Positions 21,001-32,341 of a stretch of DNA of 64,000 nucleotides are shown piece after piece; position 1 is the first letter of the stretch; every line of letters begins with the position of its first letter. The notes under the pieces were generated by a model. It saw nothing but the letters and a program-made list of their open reading frames with translations. It did not search any database and was not told the DNA's origin. Source of the DNA: Takakia lepidozioides (taxonomy: Eukaryota; Streptophyta; Takakiopsida; Takakiales; Takakiaceae); the NCBI GenBank assembly GCA_030704615.1, contig CM060733.1, positions 30,008,001-30,072,000 on the forward strand, read 5' to 3'. Made by a program: the position numbers and the translations under genes.

Positions 21001-24000
21001 TGGAGTGATCACCTGCAGCTTACAGCTTGAGATGGTTCTATCTGTGATTCTTCAACCTTGAAGGAGCTCAGTTGAGGGAGATATTGCTATGTTTAAGTCA
21101 TGCCATGCCAGATGGCCTGTGCAAGTGGCACTTTTGTCCTCCCATTTCACTTTTGTTACTATGGTTAGCAGAGGACAGTTGCTGGCACCATATTCTGCAC
21201 TATTGATTCCATCCCGAAAGGCTAAGAAGTAGACGTGTTAAGAGAATGTACTCATAAGACACGTTTGCCGTGGCATTGTGGCCATAGACTCCACGCCCGT
21301 TTAGGTAGAACAAGAGGGAACAGACACTCGCTCCAGTAGTGGGACTTACCTTGATACAAACAATTAGTTTGGGCTTTCCAGATTTCCTCTCGAAAGCCCT
21401 TCACCCAAGCATCAATCTGCTGTGTGTGAGATGCCCAGCAATTAGGACCCACAGGGCCAGGGCTTTATGCTCAGCCTTGAGATTTTGAACAGGGACTATG
21501 TTCTTGATGGTCCTAAAGAGGGTCGCTGTCAGACGAGAATACCCACAATCTCCTTTCCTCTCTGCATCTGTTTATTGTTCAGAGGCAGACTCCCCACCCA
21601 GAGTTTCAATATCAGTACAGTGCCGAGGGTGGGTAGGCCATTCCGGTCATCCTTAGTCCTCAGCCATGTCACAAACTGGAAACAGGTTCAGGGAAGTTTG
21701 CCTAACATTGTTAACAGATGTGTTAAAAGAGAAGAAAGAAAATACATTAATATATCCACAGGAAGAAGGAGACCTGTGGTTGATAGCATCGTCAAGAAAC
21801 TTTTGAATTTCTTCCAAGTCATTTGATGTGGTGGCTGTTGCAAACTGAAACTCTCCATTCACCTCCGAGAATGAGGCATACAACGCCTACAGACCCCCAG
21901 CACCACCGCTAGATGTCAGTGCAGACTAGGGAGAATATGGTGCAATCCCATGTGATTCTGCTAGAGAGTCTCCACAAACACAAATCTACATGCAATGCTA
22001 AAGATTGTTCAGCTTCAGCACATGGTCCATGCAGGTGGTATGTCTACCTCTCTCCGTCTGTTCAGCTCTTCATTCAACAGTGGGTGGCCATTTGTGTACA
22101 GAAGGTCAAATGCAAATATGCACACTTGGACCTTGATGTCACTCACTATCACCCCTTTTCTTGCCCTTGTGCTCAGCACCTGCATTTTATGAAAAAGAAC
22201 TTAAAACAGCAGCAGCAACAAAAAAATGTGTGTCGGTGAGGGGGACCAGGGGACAAGGAAGAACAAAGAAAGAAATGAAGTTCATAAGTCCACAGGAAGC
22301 TACAAGAGCTTATTGGACAAGGGAATATAAGAAACAGGAAAGAAAACTGTGGCCCCAACCAGCCACTACAACCATAAAACTCTGATTCAACTTGAGAAGA
22401 AAGAAACTTTCTAACACCTGATGTAGAGAAACTGATCTATAAGCTGACCATTTCCAGTCAAGTTGGTGGCTATGGTATACCTTAACTTTTAAAAAATCAG
22501 GACCAGTTTACATGTGGACCCCCCCATCTGTATCGAGATTCGGAAAAGGAGGCTACTAAGTTTCTCCTCGATAGCATTGGCTGCTAAGGAACCCCAGCAA
22601 CTGATACAGGCAATAAAGGTGTAAAGAAAGGTTAACCTCACCTACAGGTTTACAGTTACCTGTGAGACAATATTTACTGCACCAAAACATAGCCCACCTG
22701 GAAAGGCAGAATCCGGTGTTTCTCCCTGTCATATGCCACTACCTCACAATCTAGCACAAATGACTTCACATCTGGTTTCTTGAATCTGCACCCTGACAAG
22801 AAACTTGTTAGCATCAGTTCCTCCATATACTATTTGAACTAATTCTCAACATCTTTCCTATAAAAGGCAATCAGGAGCTAGCTATCCAGATCTCAACAAA
22901 GGAGGATATGCCACGTTGTATCCAGTCATCTGTACAGGAGCTTCTTGCCCACCATGAAACAACGGGGCTCAACTCTGACTCTCCAAAAGTATACAATCAA
23001 ATGCTTCTGACATAACAACTACACTAAAGCAATAACACAGACCACATTAGCATCTGTGCAGAATACCACAACAGTATGTAGGAAGAGAAGTTTAGGTTGC
23101 CTCACCTACTCATGGATGCCACAATATCGGGGAACTTCCCAGTATTGCGTTCTGCATTTCGACTGTATATCTCCACAGACCCATCTTCCATGTAGTGAAT
23201 CTAGAATCTCTTCCCCAGGTACGCAGTCAGTTAATTGCACATGATGTAGATACATAAATCTCTAGGGATGAAATAAAAACAATTAATATAATGGAGATTA
23301 GTTGGTGCTGATTGTGGATGCACTAACACGACATTTTCAGATGCAACATTGCAACAAAATAGCTCTCACAATACTGCAATGAACTACACTGAGAAAGCCA
23401 TTGTCCTGGAAAACAGAGAGGCACGAGGAGAGAGGATATGCCACCTGTGCTCGCTCTCCATCATACTTGTATTCACAGGTGAACTCAATGTCCTGGAACT
23501 TATCAAGAACTTCAGACACCCCCTTGGTGGGTTTAGCCAGCATGGGTCCCACGGGAACCCCCAGAGTGAATTTACACATTCCAGGTAGCTCACGAATGCT
23601 AGAATCCAACAAAGCAGGCACAATGCGGTCATAGATGGGGAGCACAGAGTACGTATGTTTCATTATTTGCACAGCCTGCAGGCCACAGGATGGGTTGAGC
23701 CTACTAACAAGCTAAGGGGAACAGATAATTTAGCAGTAAAAGTGGCTAAGCTCTTAAATTGTCGGTGACATCTGATAATGAACCACTGAGAATCAAAGGA
23801 CAAAACAGACAAAGTCACCAATGCAACAAGAATCAATGTGGATCAGACCTCTGCCATTTTAACAAAGGGGGCAGCAATAGTACTCTATAGTCCATCGAAC
23901 TAGCAACCAAGAAAAGACCCAGTGTTTAATGACTTACCGAGCTGCCAAAAGGCATGCTCAAAGTGAAAAGGCAGACTAATCAGGTAAAAGATGTTTAGTC

Positions 24001-26295
24001 CTGGTCAACAGGCAATGTTGTATCTTTTCCCCATAGGAGATTCTGTAGTAAGCTTAAACTAAAACACCCTTGTCCCTGCCTCGACACGTGACAGCTGGAT
24101 AACCCTGTTTTGAAGGCTTCTAGAACAAGGAGAAAGATGTTTTGGGGTTTTCAATTGAATTAGTACCTCCTCCAACCTGGCTTGGAGTTGGGAAGAAGGC
24201 ACAGGGGGTTTCTCGGAAAGCACCGCTGCATGTGCCAGGGCAGCCAAGACTGTCTGCTCTGCCAAACCTATACGCATTTTGGACTGCAAGAAGAAAGCCC
24301 ACATTGTACAGGATCACGTCAAGATGTACCATAACACCACAATCAGTACCTGGTGGTCACCCAAAGAATACACCATATTGGGGCCTTACAGCACAAAATC
24401 AGCAACATCACGAGACCATGAAGTGAACACTATGATTAAAAAGCCTCACAAACACAAGAGAGAGAAGAGATGACCTGAAGAAGGCGGACCAGGTACTGGG
24501 GCTCACAGTCAGTGGCAGCTACCAACAGTGCCTTCATGCGGCCACGCTTTTTATCCTGACTCTCCTTTCCAGCCTCCTGCGATCCCATTGTGACAGAATA
24601 TTGGCTACACGATTCAGTTGCAAACATCTATCCATTTAATAGACCCAACACACTATTTTCTGCAAATGACAAAAGATTCAAAAAAGTGATAGCTCTGAAA
24701 CATGAGAAGCATGATTGTAAAAGAAGGAAGGACTTGCCTTAGCAATTACACAAAAAGCTTCGAGAACTTTCACACACATCAGCGCTGGTGGTTTCAACAT
24801 AAGACGTTGGGTGGAGCGGCTGGCCTTTGCAACCAAACCCAAGTCACCCAAAGCCTGCATTCACTGGCAACCCAAACTACTCAGGAAAACTCAGCTAGTG
24901 ATCCACAAATGATTCCATACAATGTAGCAAAGTAACTCCTCAAAAATAAGTAGTTTCAGAGGAGTACTATCCTTGCTCTTAACTTGCTTCCTTTTGGACC
25001 TGTGATTTAGCAGCTCAAAACAGACACCCACGAATCTTATGTATTCCTTTATGCAAAGAACTGGTAAGCTCTCCTAGCTCCTCCATCCGCATACATTCTG
25101 GCATAGTGACCCTAGGCAGTAGAATCCACCCTACCTTCATCTGGCTTTTTATCTGGTCTTCCTTTCTTCCATATGTTTCGGCGAGAGCCCGGATAATGGA
25201 GGCATCCCCTATACCAAGCTCCACACCCTCATGAGCTGGTGCAATTCTGTTGGCTGACAGGTACACCACTGCCAACAAATCCCCTGGTGTGGTTGCAATC
25301 ACTGTTCGGAACACATTGCTGAGAATATCTGTGATTGCTAGCCTTCCTGACTCATTTGCGATCACTGCAAAGCCCACCGTCACCGCAAACATTGTACATA
25401 TTAAAGGTCAAACCTGCACTGAGAAGAGGGCAAGGTCTCATCCAGTATCTCAATTTTGTGACTATGAACTTGGGACAGCACGCACAGGACAGAGAGTTCC
25501 AGGACTTCTCAATGCAGCTTTAATGTACATGAATACAAACAAGGCCTCTGAGACTCTAAAACCTTGATGCAGACCAAGCATAAGGAATCTCCTCTGTGAG
25601 CTCCAATTGCCAGAGTGACCGTCCGGACACTTACAAACCATAACATGCATTCCAGCATTGCAAACCTAATTCTGCTTAGGATTCTCGTTCAAGCCGGGAA
25701 CCAACACAGGTCAACGCATGCACACCTGCACTCTCCTGCAGAGAAACCCTAGTAAAACCCACCCACAAGCCACCTCCCAGCGACACCACAAAATGAAATT
25801 TATCTCCATACCCACCAACCCCCACGAACCAGTAGAACTTTAATACAAGGAGAGGGAAGGGAGACCCAAATGCAACTTACAGTCAAGAGCTCGGGCCAGG
25901 AATAGGAACGGCACCTGCTCGCCCTCCTTCCAGATAGCAGCAGCCTTAGGATCAAAATCCGTTTGCTTCCTGGAGAGCAACTCCATGGACCCACTGATGG
26001 AGGAAGCCTTACCGTCCTCCCCAGCATCGATGACTGCCTCCTCCTTAACCGCAGCCTCTTTGGCTTTAGCAGAGAAAGAGGCAGGGGGACGCCCCTTAGC
26101 CTTTGCCTTGTCCCGCGCTGCTTTCATCAGAATATCGGTCACCGTCCTCTCTGCCATAGCTCTTATCTGAATTCCTTGAACAAATTTGCGAGAACTCAAT
26201 CCACAGACCGACCCACGAGACGGATTGAACAGAGAAAACGCTGAGGCCCCCCGCACAGAGCTGTAGATAAAAGGGGGCATTGGGGTTGAGATCAA
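18013..26295 (-). CDS. LIG1: DNA ligase 1 (ATP-dependent)
   Basis: Eighteen exons, all phase-compatible, 742 residues: 26295-25881, 25364-25135, 24854-24738, 24576-24475, 24283-24167, 23675-23445, 23200-23106, 22785-22698, 22179-22048, 21886-21774, 20975-20874, 20489-20428, 20091-20020, 19735-19662, 19485-19429, 18864-18787, 18423-18346, 18078-18013. The enzyme seals nicks in replication and repair. Domain order: basic N-terminus; DNA-binding domain ([31 protein letters not shown]); catalytic motif [11 protein letters not shown], whose Lys becomes adenylated (exon 6); motif [10 protein letters not shown]; motif [10 protein letters not shown]; motif [16 protein letters not shown]; and the OB-fold ending [17 protein letters not shown]. 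Key residues are intact. The intron after exon 3 uses a GC donor (AAG|GCAAGT). Two in-frame ATGs (26295 and 26157) suggest organellar and nuclear forms. Confidence 0.95.
18955..19270 (+). repeat. Two tandem copies of the GTCCACGGAAAGCTC repeat
   Basis: Copy 1 (about 18955-19117) has GTATAACGTCCACGGAAAGC and ends CTCATGCAGAT. Copy 2 (about 19118-19270) has TTTAACGTCCGTGGAAAGCT and ends GTCATGCAGAT. Units are about 155 bp with shared head and tail, inside the ligase intron between exons 15 and 16, antisense to the gene. Confidence 0.7.
22262..22440 (+). repeat. Diverged GTCCACGGAAAGCTC repeat copies in a LIG1 intron
   Basis: AAGAAATGAAGTTCATAAGT, then CCACAGGAAGCTACAAGAGC, resembles the family head. 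A second head (GAAGAAAGAAACTTTCTAAC) follows at about 22396. More diverged than the 19-kb copies. Confidence 0.45.
26155..26157 (-). other. LIG1: Second in-frame start codon of DNA ligase 1
   Basis: Met47 of the long form opens [19 protein letters not shown]. The 46 residues before it are rich in Ser, Arg, Phe and hydroxylated residues and lack acidic residues, as in organellar transit peptides. Alternative initiation giving mitochondrial and nuclear LIG1 forms is known in Arabidopsis; use of both ATGs here is inferred. Confidence 0.55.
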
Positions 26296-27043
26296 TCCTC
26301 ACACAGATCCAGACACACAGACCTATATACAAACTATTCCACTGACAGAGAACAACAAAGAGGGACTCGAGAGAGAGAAAAACACTCTCTGCATTTCGCG
26401 GGCTTTCTCCAGAGCCATCTTGGATGAACTATATTATCATTCATAGACATTCTCTCATTCATCTATGTAACATCGACAACCATCCAGTGTTTCACATCCG
26501 CCGGTAACGATGTGCTACACAAACGTACATCTCCAACGGATGAGATCTATCAATTTCTTGGCAGCCAATCAAAAGGCTCTGGACAGAAATAGTTGAGGAT
26601 TTCGATGGATGAGATATGTATTCATCCAATTTGGGAAAACTGTTGGACAGTACTCATGGATGAAGCTTCATTCGTCCAAGCTTCGTCTTGTATGCATGGA
26701 ATTCTCATGCACGTAATATAGGGAGCCTTGTTCCCGTGGGTTGCCATCCTTTCACGCAGACTACGTCCCTTACGATCTACAGCAAAGCACACAGCAAATG
26801 AAAGGGTAGATTTGAGGAGTCTTCCCTCTTGAATCCACCATCTCCATACATACTTTGCCTCTCTCTACCTTCTTTCTTGTATGAATTCTTGCTTTCTCTT
26901 TGTCTCTCTCTTGTAGGTCTACATTGTTTTGGTGTGTTTGCAGGTGAGAGGACAGCGTAGCTTTCATCTCCGGGATCCCTCTCTTATCGAATCATCTCTG
27001 CCAACTTGGATCCTTGAAATGCTGTCGGTTGTGATTAACAGCA
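26296..27043. promoter_or_regulatory. Divergent intergenic region between LIG1 and the linker histone gene
   Basis: This 750-bp region separates two head-to-head genes and must hold both 5' regions. No canonical TATA or cell-cycle box can be assigned confidently. A repeated ATGGATGA/TTCATCC theme recurs several times at about 26410-26690 (GGATGAACT, TTCATCCAA, GGATGAAGC, TTCGTCC). Confidence 0.35.
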
Positions 27044-27790
27044 ATGTCGTCGACGGGGGAGATGTCAAAGGCAGCAAACAATGTGAGCAAGATAAATAAT
27101 ACTACTGCAAACTTGGATGCAGTCAGCAACAGTAAGAAGAATTTGAGCTATACAAACTTGCAGAGCAGAACCGTGCCAAAAACAGCAATGGATGGGACCA
27201 AGAGGAAGAAGAAGAACAGCAAGACGTACGCCCACCTCATCCACGACACCATCGTTGGTCTAAAAGCTCGCAAGGGTAGCAGTGCCAATGCAATTCGCAA
27301 AAACATTGAGAAAAACCACGGAGCGAGTCTGGGACCTAACTACAAGAAAGTGGTGGGTTCCACGTTGAAGAAGCTGACAGCCGATGGCAAGCTGCTACGA
27401 AATGGCCATACATTTCGACTCACACCGAGTTTTGCCAAAATGTTCACTCGTACTCCTCCCATTCCAACTGCTCGTAGGCATCATCGTAGGCATCGTAGGC
27501 GGCGAAGCCGCCGACGCCGTCAGCGAGTCAGGCGACATCGACGAAGGAGGAGAAGGAGATCAAGACGTCGGGGAAAGAAAAAAAGGAGGAGGATCAGGAG
27601 GAGGAGGAGGAGGAGGAGGAGGAGGAGCCACCACCGGAGACGACGTCGTGGCGGAGGTCCAAGAAGAAAATGGGTGGGAGATGGATCATCACCACGACGA
27701 AGGAGCATCCCCAACGACGATGCCGAATCCATGAGCGTGAGCATGAGCGGGAGTCGGGCTAGCAAACAATCAAGAACCACCTCCCCGTAA
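27044..27790 (+). CDS. Linker histone H1/H5-domain protein with arginine-rich (protamine-like) tail
   Basis: A single open frame of 248 residues. Residues 58-128 form the H15 winged-helix globular domain (TYAHLIHDTIVGLKARKGSS, then NYKKVVGSTLKKLTADGKLL), which binds nucleosomes at the DNA entry/exit site. The tail is unusual: 43 of residues 144-202 are Arg, in blocks such as RRRRRRRSRRRGKKK, with almost no Ala or Pro. Ordinary plant H1 tails are Lys/Ala/Pro-rich. The C-terminus (221-248) is Ser-rich. The frame starting at GCG 27499, right after a TAG, reads AAKPPTPSASQATSTKEEKE and then Lys/Glu-rich residues, like an H1 tail, until TAG 27760-27762. So either the gene is a protamine-like H1 arising by frameshift, or the assembly has a one- or two-base error or an unseen intron here. 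Protamines derived from H1 by cleavage are known in liverwort sperm. Confidence 0.75.
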   Translation: MSSTGEMSKAANNVSKINNTTANLDAVSNSKKNLSYTNLQSRTVPKTAMDGTKRKKKNSKTYAHLIHDTIVGLKARKGSSANAIRKNIEKNHGASLGPNYKKVVGSTLKKLTADGKLLRNGHTFRLTPSFAKMFTRTPPIPTARRHHRRHRRRRSRRRRQRVRRHRRRRRRRSRRRGKKKRRRIRRRRRRRRRRSHHRRRRRGGGPRRKWVGDGSSPRRRSIPNDDAESMSVSMSGSRASKQSRTTSP

Positions 27791-27929
27791 GAACATCCCT
27801 CGTGATCAGAACATATTGAAGAACTGTTTGTTATGCATGAATGATCGTTGCTTTGCAAATGTTGAAATTTGGGTTTGCTCACGGTTATTACAGCGACATT
27901 GAATCCTGATCTGCTAATACTGTTTCGCT

Positions 27930-27953
27930 GTTGTTGTTGTTGTTGTTGTTGTT
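27930..27953. repeat. (TTG)n microsatellite
   Basis: An uninterrupted run of about eight TTG units lies 140 bp past the histone stop codon, probably in its 3' UTR. Confidence 0.75.
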
Positions 27954-28186
27954 TACTGAGAAGTGGATCGGATGAGAGTGAATGGTCCTCGTGAACAAGC
28001 ATGTGAAAGAAGCGAAATGAGCGAGGTGTGGACGGAAGAATGCCCAATAAGCCACCCACTGAACTGTGGTGTACTGGCATGATGTGTTACTAGTGTGGCC
28101 ATGGACTATTTTCATTCTCAAATTAAAAATTTCTTGGAATGAATTTCAGTGGTGTTTGAATGGTTCCAGAAGGGCAACTTACTGGA

Positions 28187-29348
28187 TTAATTTTCAATAT
28201 TTTTATGTGTGTTATAGTTAACAAACATGATAATTTTGGGTTTGCGACATTTCGAGATTTTATTGTTTTTTATGTTCATAAAAGAGGCAAACTCAGCTAA
28301 TGAGAATGATTCATAATGAGTAGCCCGGTTAATATATTTATCTACAATTGATGAACACATAATATCAGTTGAATCTGGTTCTAGTTGATTCAATGCGGCT
28401 TGTGGTTTTAACACAAAAACACGGTCTTCATAAGGAGAAGTGTTGATAAATTTAAAAGCTCGAGATGAATGATATAACGGTAAAGAAAGCACAAGATAAG
28501 CAGCAAGTTGAGCAGACATTTGTTGAGCATTAAGAAAAAACGTTGCCCAATTTTTGAATTCTTATATTTGCATCTGTTTCATCTGCGATGCATTTTTGTA
28601 TGATAGAATGTAATTCCGATGTTACTGACTTATCTATTTTTGTCATATATGACGTGCAGTATGTTGCAGCTGCATATGGATCCAATATAAATTGGATATC
28701 GGTGTTTGCAAACCACAAATGAGCAGCACGTATACCAAATGCATTGATTTTTATGTTTGCCGGAGTTCATTTTAAGAAAATGTGTGGTTTTGTTAATTCA
28801 CTTCTTAAGCTTAATATATACGTGTTTTCGTCGAGGTTTAAGTTTTTTAGAAATTCAGAAAATGTTATATCATCATTTGTTTTTAAATCTTTCAAAGATT
28901 GAAATATGTTTTTTGCTTGTGTTTGTAGATATTGTTTTGAAAATGGAGAATTATCATTCAATTCAAGTGGTTCTAGGATTTTTGTTTCGGGCATAGGAGG
29001 TAATGGATAGTGGAATTTGCAAACCACATGGTTTTTTTTCTTACATGTACGTGTATGTTGATGTTGTTGGGCATTTTGTAATGCATTTGGTAATAATGAT
29101 ACATCACAAGAAATATACATATCTACAAATTGTTCAATTTCTTTATTAGTGTGTGTTCCATATCTAGGCGCGTTTTTAATCCATAAAAGTCCATGGTCAT
29201 GTTCACTACCGCAATTTTGGAATTCTGTGACAAAGAAAAAATCAGAAACGGACCCAAAAAAAGTCTCATCTTTTGTCATAAGTTTACGAAATGAAGACAT
29301 TTTATGATTGTAATATCTTGCACATGTTATGGGGTCGGTTCGGATCAA
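28187..29348 (-). pseudogene. Helitron Rep (HUH endonuclease) domain, frame-broken
   Basis: Three open pieces, 29348-28767, 28718-28530 and 28519-28187, form one Rep protein. The HUH-type metal motif is in EFQNCGSEHDHGLLWIKNAP. The catalytic two-tyrosine motif is YCTSYMTK (YxxxYxxK) in DPYAAATYCTSYMTK. Post-Rep conserved sequence reads SAQLAAYLVLSLPLYHSSRA. Rep nicks and joins DNA ends during rolling-circle transposition. Frame breaks at about 28765 and 28525 interrupt it, and the 3' end is cut at the inversion breakpoint. Confidence 0.8.
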
Positions 29349-29485
29349 TTGTGCTATGTGTGCAAGATGAAATTTCTAAAATTAGATCTATTTTCAGCTA
29401 CAAAATGTCACATCCAGATATATAGGAAGTAGATGATTTAAAAAAACCTAGATCATCGCATACATCTAATATTTGGAATGACGAC

Positions 29486-31778
29486 ATGGATTGTGAGTCG
29501 AATAATTTACATGCTTCAATCCCCATTACATACACAATCAATATTGAACAATATGATTTACGATCCGATTTGGTAATTCAATCAACCACTGGATTAAATA
29601 ATAAAAAGCCGCAAACGTCGGAAGATGACATTTTCACAAAAACCGACTATTCCATGATGATGGACGAATATGAATATCATAGTTTAGTTAGACAATTAAA
29701 TGAAGAACAAAGACTAATCTTTGATGATATTCTGCATAGGAAAAAATTGCACCTTGATTCACCAATTTGCTTGTTTCTCACGGGGGGTGCTGGAACTGGT
29801 AAAACTTTTACATTGAAACTTATAATTCAAGGCTTATTGCGATTATACAACAAAGATATATCCTCAGACCTAACGAAAACCAAAGCTCTGCTCATGGCAT
29901 CCACAGGTAAAGTTGCATTCAATATTGATGGTTTGACTATATTAAACATACCTGTTCAACAATCATTATCAAATCTGCCAAACCTATCATCAGACTCATT
30001 AAATAGACTTACATGTCGATATGAACAATTACAACTTGTTGTGATAGATGAAATATCACTTGTTGGTGCTAGAATGTTAAATGTTATAGACAATCGACTA
30101 AGGTCCATAAAACATATACAAAATAAATTCTTTGGTAATCTTTGATATGATCATGACAGGCGATTTTTATCAAGCACCCCCCGTGAAAGATAGTTGGATT
30201 TTTTTAAACGTAAATGACAATGTTAACGCATTAGCACCAAATTTTTGGCAAACAAAGTTATGAGACAATCTGATATGCCTTGCATAGAAACTTTGAATAG
30301 ATTCCGTACATCAGTACAAACTATAGAAGATATACAATTCATAAATTCAATTTGTTATCGACAACCACCCAAAGATCTCACCATTCCATATTTGTTTTAT
30401 ACAAATATATTCGTACGAAAACACAATGAAACTGTGTTCGCTAATACATCAGGTCCTACATTTGTTTTCAAAGCAACGGACATTCATCACTCATCATGTC
30501 CGCCATCTTACAAACTTCCAAACGATCCGAGCAAAACCGCAGGTTTGCATTCTGCAATTCATATAAAAAAAATATGTTAGTAGAATTATGTGCTGGAAAT
30601 TACACAACATCTGATGGTCTTGTGAATGGAGCTGACGGCATATTTAAAGCATCAACAACATATTGTCTAAGATTAGAATACTAACAAGAGAAAAATTTAA
30701 TTATTTATTCACTAACAACATTGAATCTCAATGGACACCAATAGAACCTATTATCAAAGATGTAAGAGTCGGTAAAACGCAATCACATACCATAACAAGA
30801 ATACAATTTCCAATTCAACTTGCAGCAGCAAGAACAATCCATCGCTCGCAAGGATTGTCACTGGATGAACTAGTCTTTGATCCTACCAATGTCAAAAAAC
30901 ATGGTCTAACATATACAGCTTTGTCTCGCATTCGAACAAAAGAAAAACTATTTTTGTTGGCTCCTCTCCAACATGAAAACTTCTATGTGGATCCAAGGGT
31001 ACATACCGAAATGAAAAGATTAAAAACAACTGCAACTTGGAAACCATATATTCCTCAATTGAAAACTTTGCATCATTCTTATATAATTATACAAGCCTTA
31101 AATACAACTTCTTTACGACAACATTATGAAGATATTAACCATGATCATAACCTCCAAATGTCTCACATCTTATGTCTTATGGAAGCAAGAATCCACCACT
31201 CCTCAACCGATGTGCACAAATTCATAGATTCATCCAAGTATTCATATGTTTCAATCCATGACGGTCATGGGTTAATGATGATGTATGATATACATATGAA
31301 CTTAAACCTTTTCAATACAACAACCAGTAATGGCTCAGAATTCATAGCAGCCACATTCAATACCAATACACGAAAAGCAATACATATTGTATGTGTTTAT
31401 AAAGCTCATTCGTGCACAGTTTCTACGTTCCTAAACAAACTTGAAACTCTAATACAAAATTCGCCCAAATATTGTCCAATTATCATTTTGGGGGATTTTA
31501 ATGTTGACATTTTAGAAGACAATAACCATGCAAAAAACAAACAACAACTGTTGGATTTCATGGATAAATTCAAATTAAAGTCGCAATTTAGTGGAAGCAC
31601 CACAAAAGTTGGATCTCAACTAGACCACATATGGGCAAATGTCCCTGGAAATGAATGTGAATCTGGTGTGACAAAAGCATATTGGCCAGATTTCCACAAA
31701 CCAATTTATATTGCATTCAAATTACCAAACACACTTCCAATATATAGCAATGAACCATTAACATCTTTATTTACCTAG
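29486..31778 (+). pseudogene. Helentron Pif1-type helicase plus C-terminal endonuclease, frame-broken
   Basis: Pieces 29486-30145, about 30146-30600 and 30663-31778. Helicase: Walker A FLTGGAGTGKTF, Walker B VVIDEISLVG, then GDFYQAPPV in another frame. Motifs V/VI are AAARTIHRSQGLSLDELVFD and LTYTALSRIRTKEKL. Directly fused behind the helicase in the same frame is an exonuclease-endonuclease-phosphatase domain (HIVCVYKAHS, IIILGDFNVDILEDN, QLDHIWANVP). This fusion is the hallmark of Helentron/Helitron2 elements rather than canonical plant Helitrons. Frameshifts at about 30140, 30240 and 30600 inactivate it. Confidence 0.85.
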
Positions 31779-31790
31779 ACACGATCAATC

Positions 31791-32200
31791 TTAACGATGA
31801 CGATTACTCTTTCTCTTTGTAGGATTTCACGCACTCTTTTTTGGTCAGATTTCACATAAGACACAATTTTAGGACAGAACCTCTCGTGGCGGAGCTACTT
31901 GTTTCATTTGTCTCTCCCTCAAACTGTTGTAACTCCTCTTCCTTAGAGGTGATAGCTCTATATTTTAGGCTAAACGCCTCTGATATTATGTGGTCGTAGA
32001 TAGGCCTAGGTAAATGGCTCTCAGCTAATGTTCTTACTCATCCAGCAGGGTCTCCATGCGATCAGCCTTGTGGCACTCTAAGGGTTTTAATTTTTTTCCC
32101 TTCAATAATTCCAAATAAATCTTCCAGGGCCAGACCCCTGTTTAAAAAGAAAAAGAAAAAATATTGCAATGTTTTTTTTTCCTTGCCTTTTTAATCTAGG
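31791..32200. other. Flank of the transposon, no gene seen
   Basis: Short ORFs only. It contains a degenerate A-rich stretch at about 32145-32165 and a GGCCAGACCCCTG segment just before it. It may include the 3' end of the Helentron, but no terminal hairpin could be assigned. Confidence 0.4.
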
Positions 32201-32307
32201 TATATGATTAAGTTCAGGGGAAGTATTACTAAGTTCAGTTCAGTCCCTTCCTCCAAGAAAAAAGAAAAAGAAAAACACTTAAAAAAACAAAAACAAAAGG
32301 GAGCACT

Positions 32308-32341
32308 GTGTGTGTGTGTGTGTCTCTCTCTCTCTCTCTCG
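32308..32341. repeat. (TG)n(TC)n compound microsatellite
   Basis: A run of TG followed directly by a run of TC dinucleotides, about 220 bp upstream of the F-box start codon. Confidence 0.85.

Larger units (their letters stand above)
28150..31790. mobile_element. Decayed Helentron-like rolling-circle transposon with inverted Rep half
   Basis: The block is visibly AT-rich against its flanks and contains both halves of a RepHel-EN protein. The Rep part is on the minus strand (28187-29348). The helicase and endonuclease parts are on the plus strand (29486-31778). In an intact element all three are collinear on one strand. The Rep frame stops at VNYNTHKNIEN, just where helitron proteins normally continue with YYRE-type sequence, which places one inversion breakpoint near 28190; the other is near 29350-29480. 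Several frame breaks show it is dead. Exact termini and the 3' hairpin were not identified. Confidence 0.75.

Noticed and set aside
27384-27734. Gly-rich ORF overlapping the histone tail in another frame
   Set aside because: It begins inside the H15 domain out of frame and owes its length to GGA repeats. I kept only the third frame (from 27499) as informative, because it resembles an H1 tail.
27520-28080. Minus-strand ORF of 186 codons with Leu and Gln runs, opposite the histone gene
   Set aside because: Its Leu and Gln runs are the complement of the (GGA)n and (TTG)n repeats; it has no start context or domain, so it is a shadow.
28187-31778. A host Pif1 helicase gene
   Set aside because: The HUH Rep domain next door, the fused EEP endonuclease, the frameshifts and the AT-rich composition all indicate a transposon.
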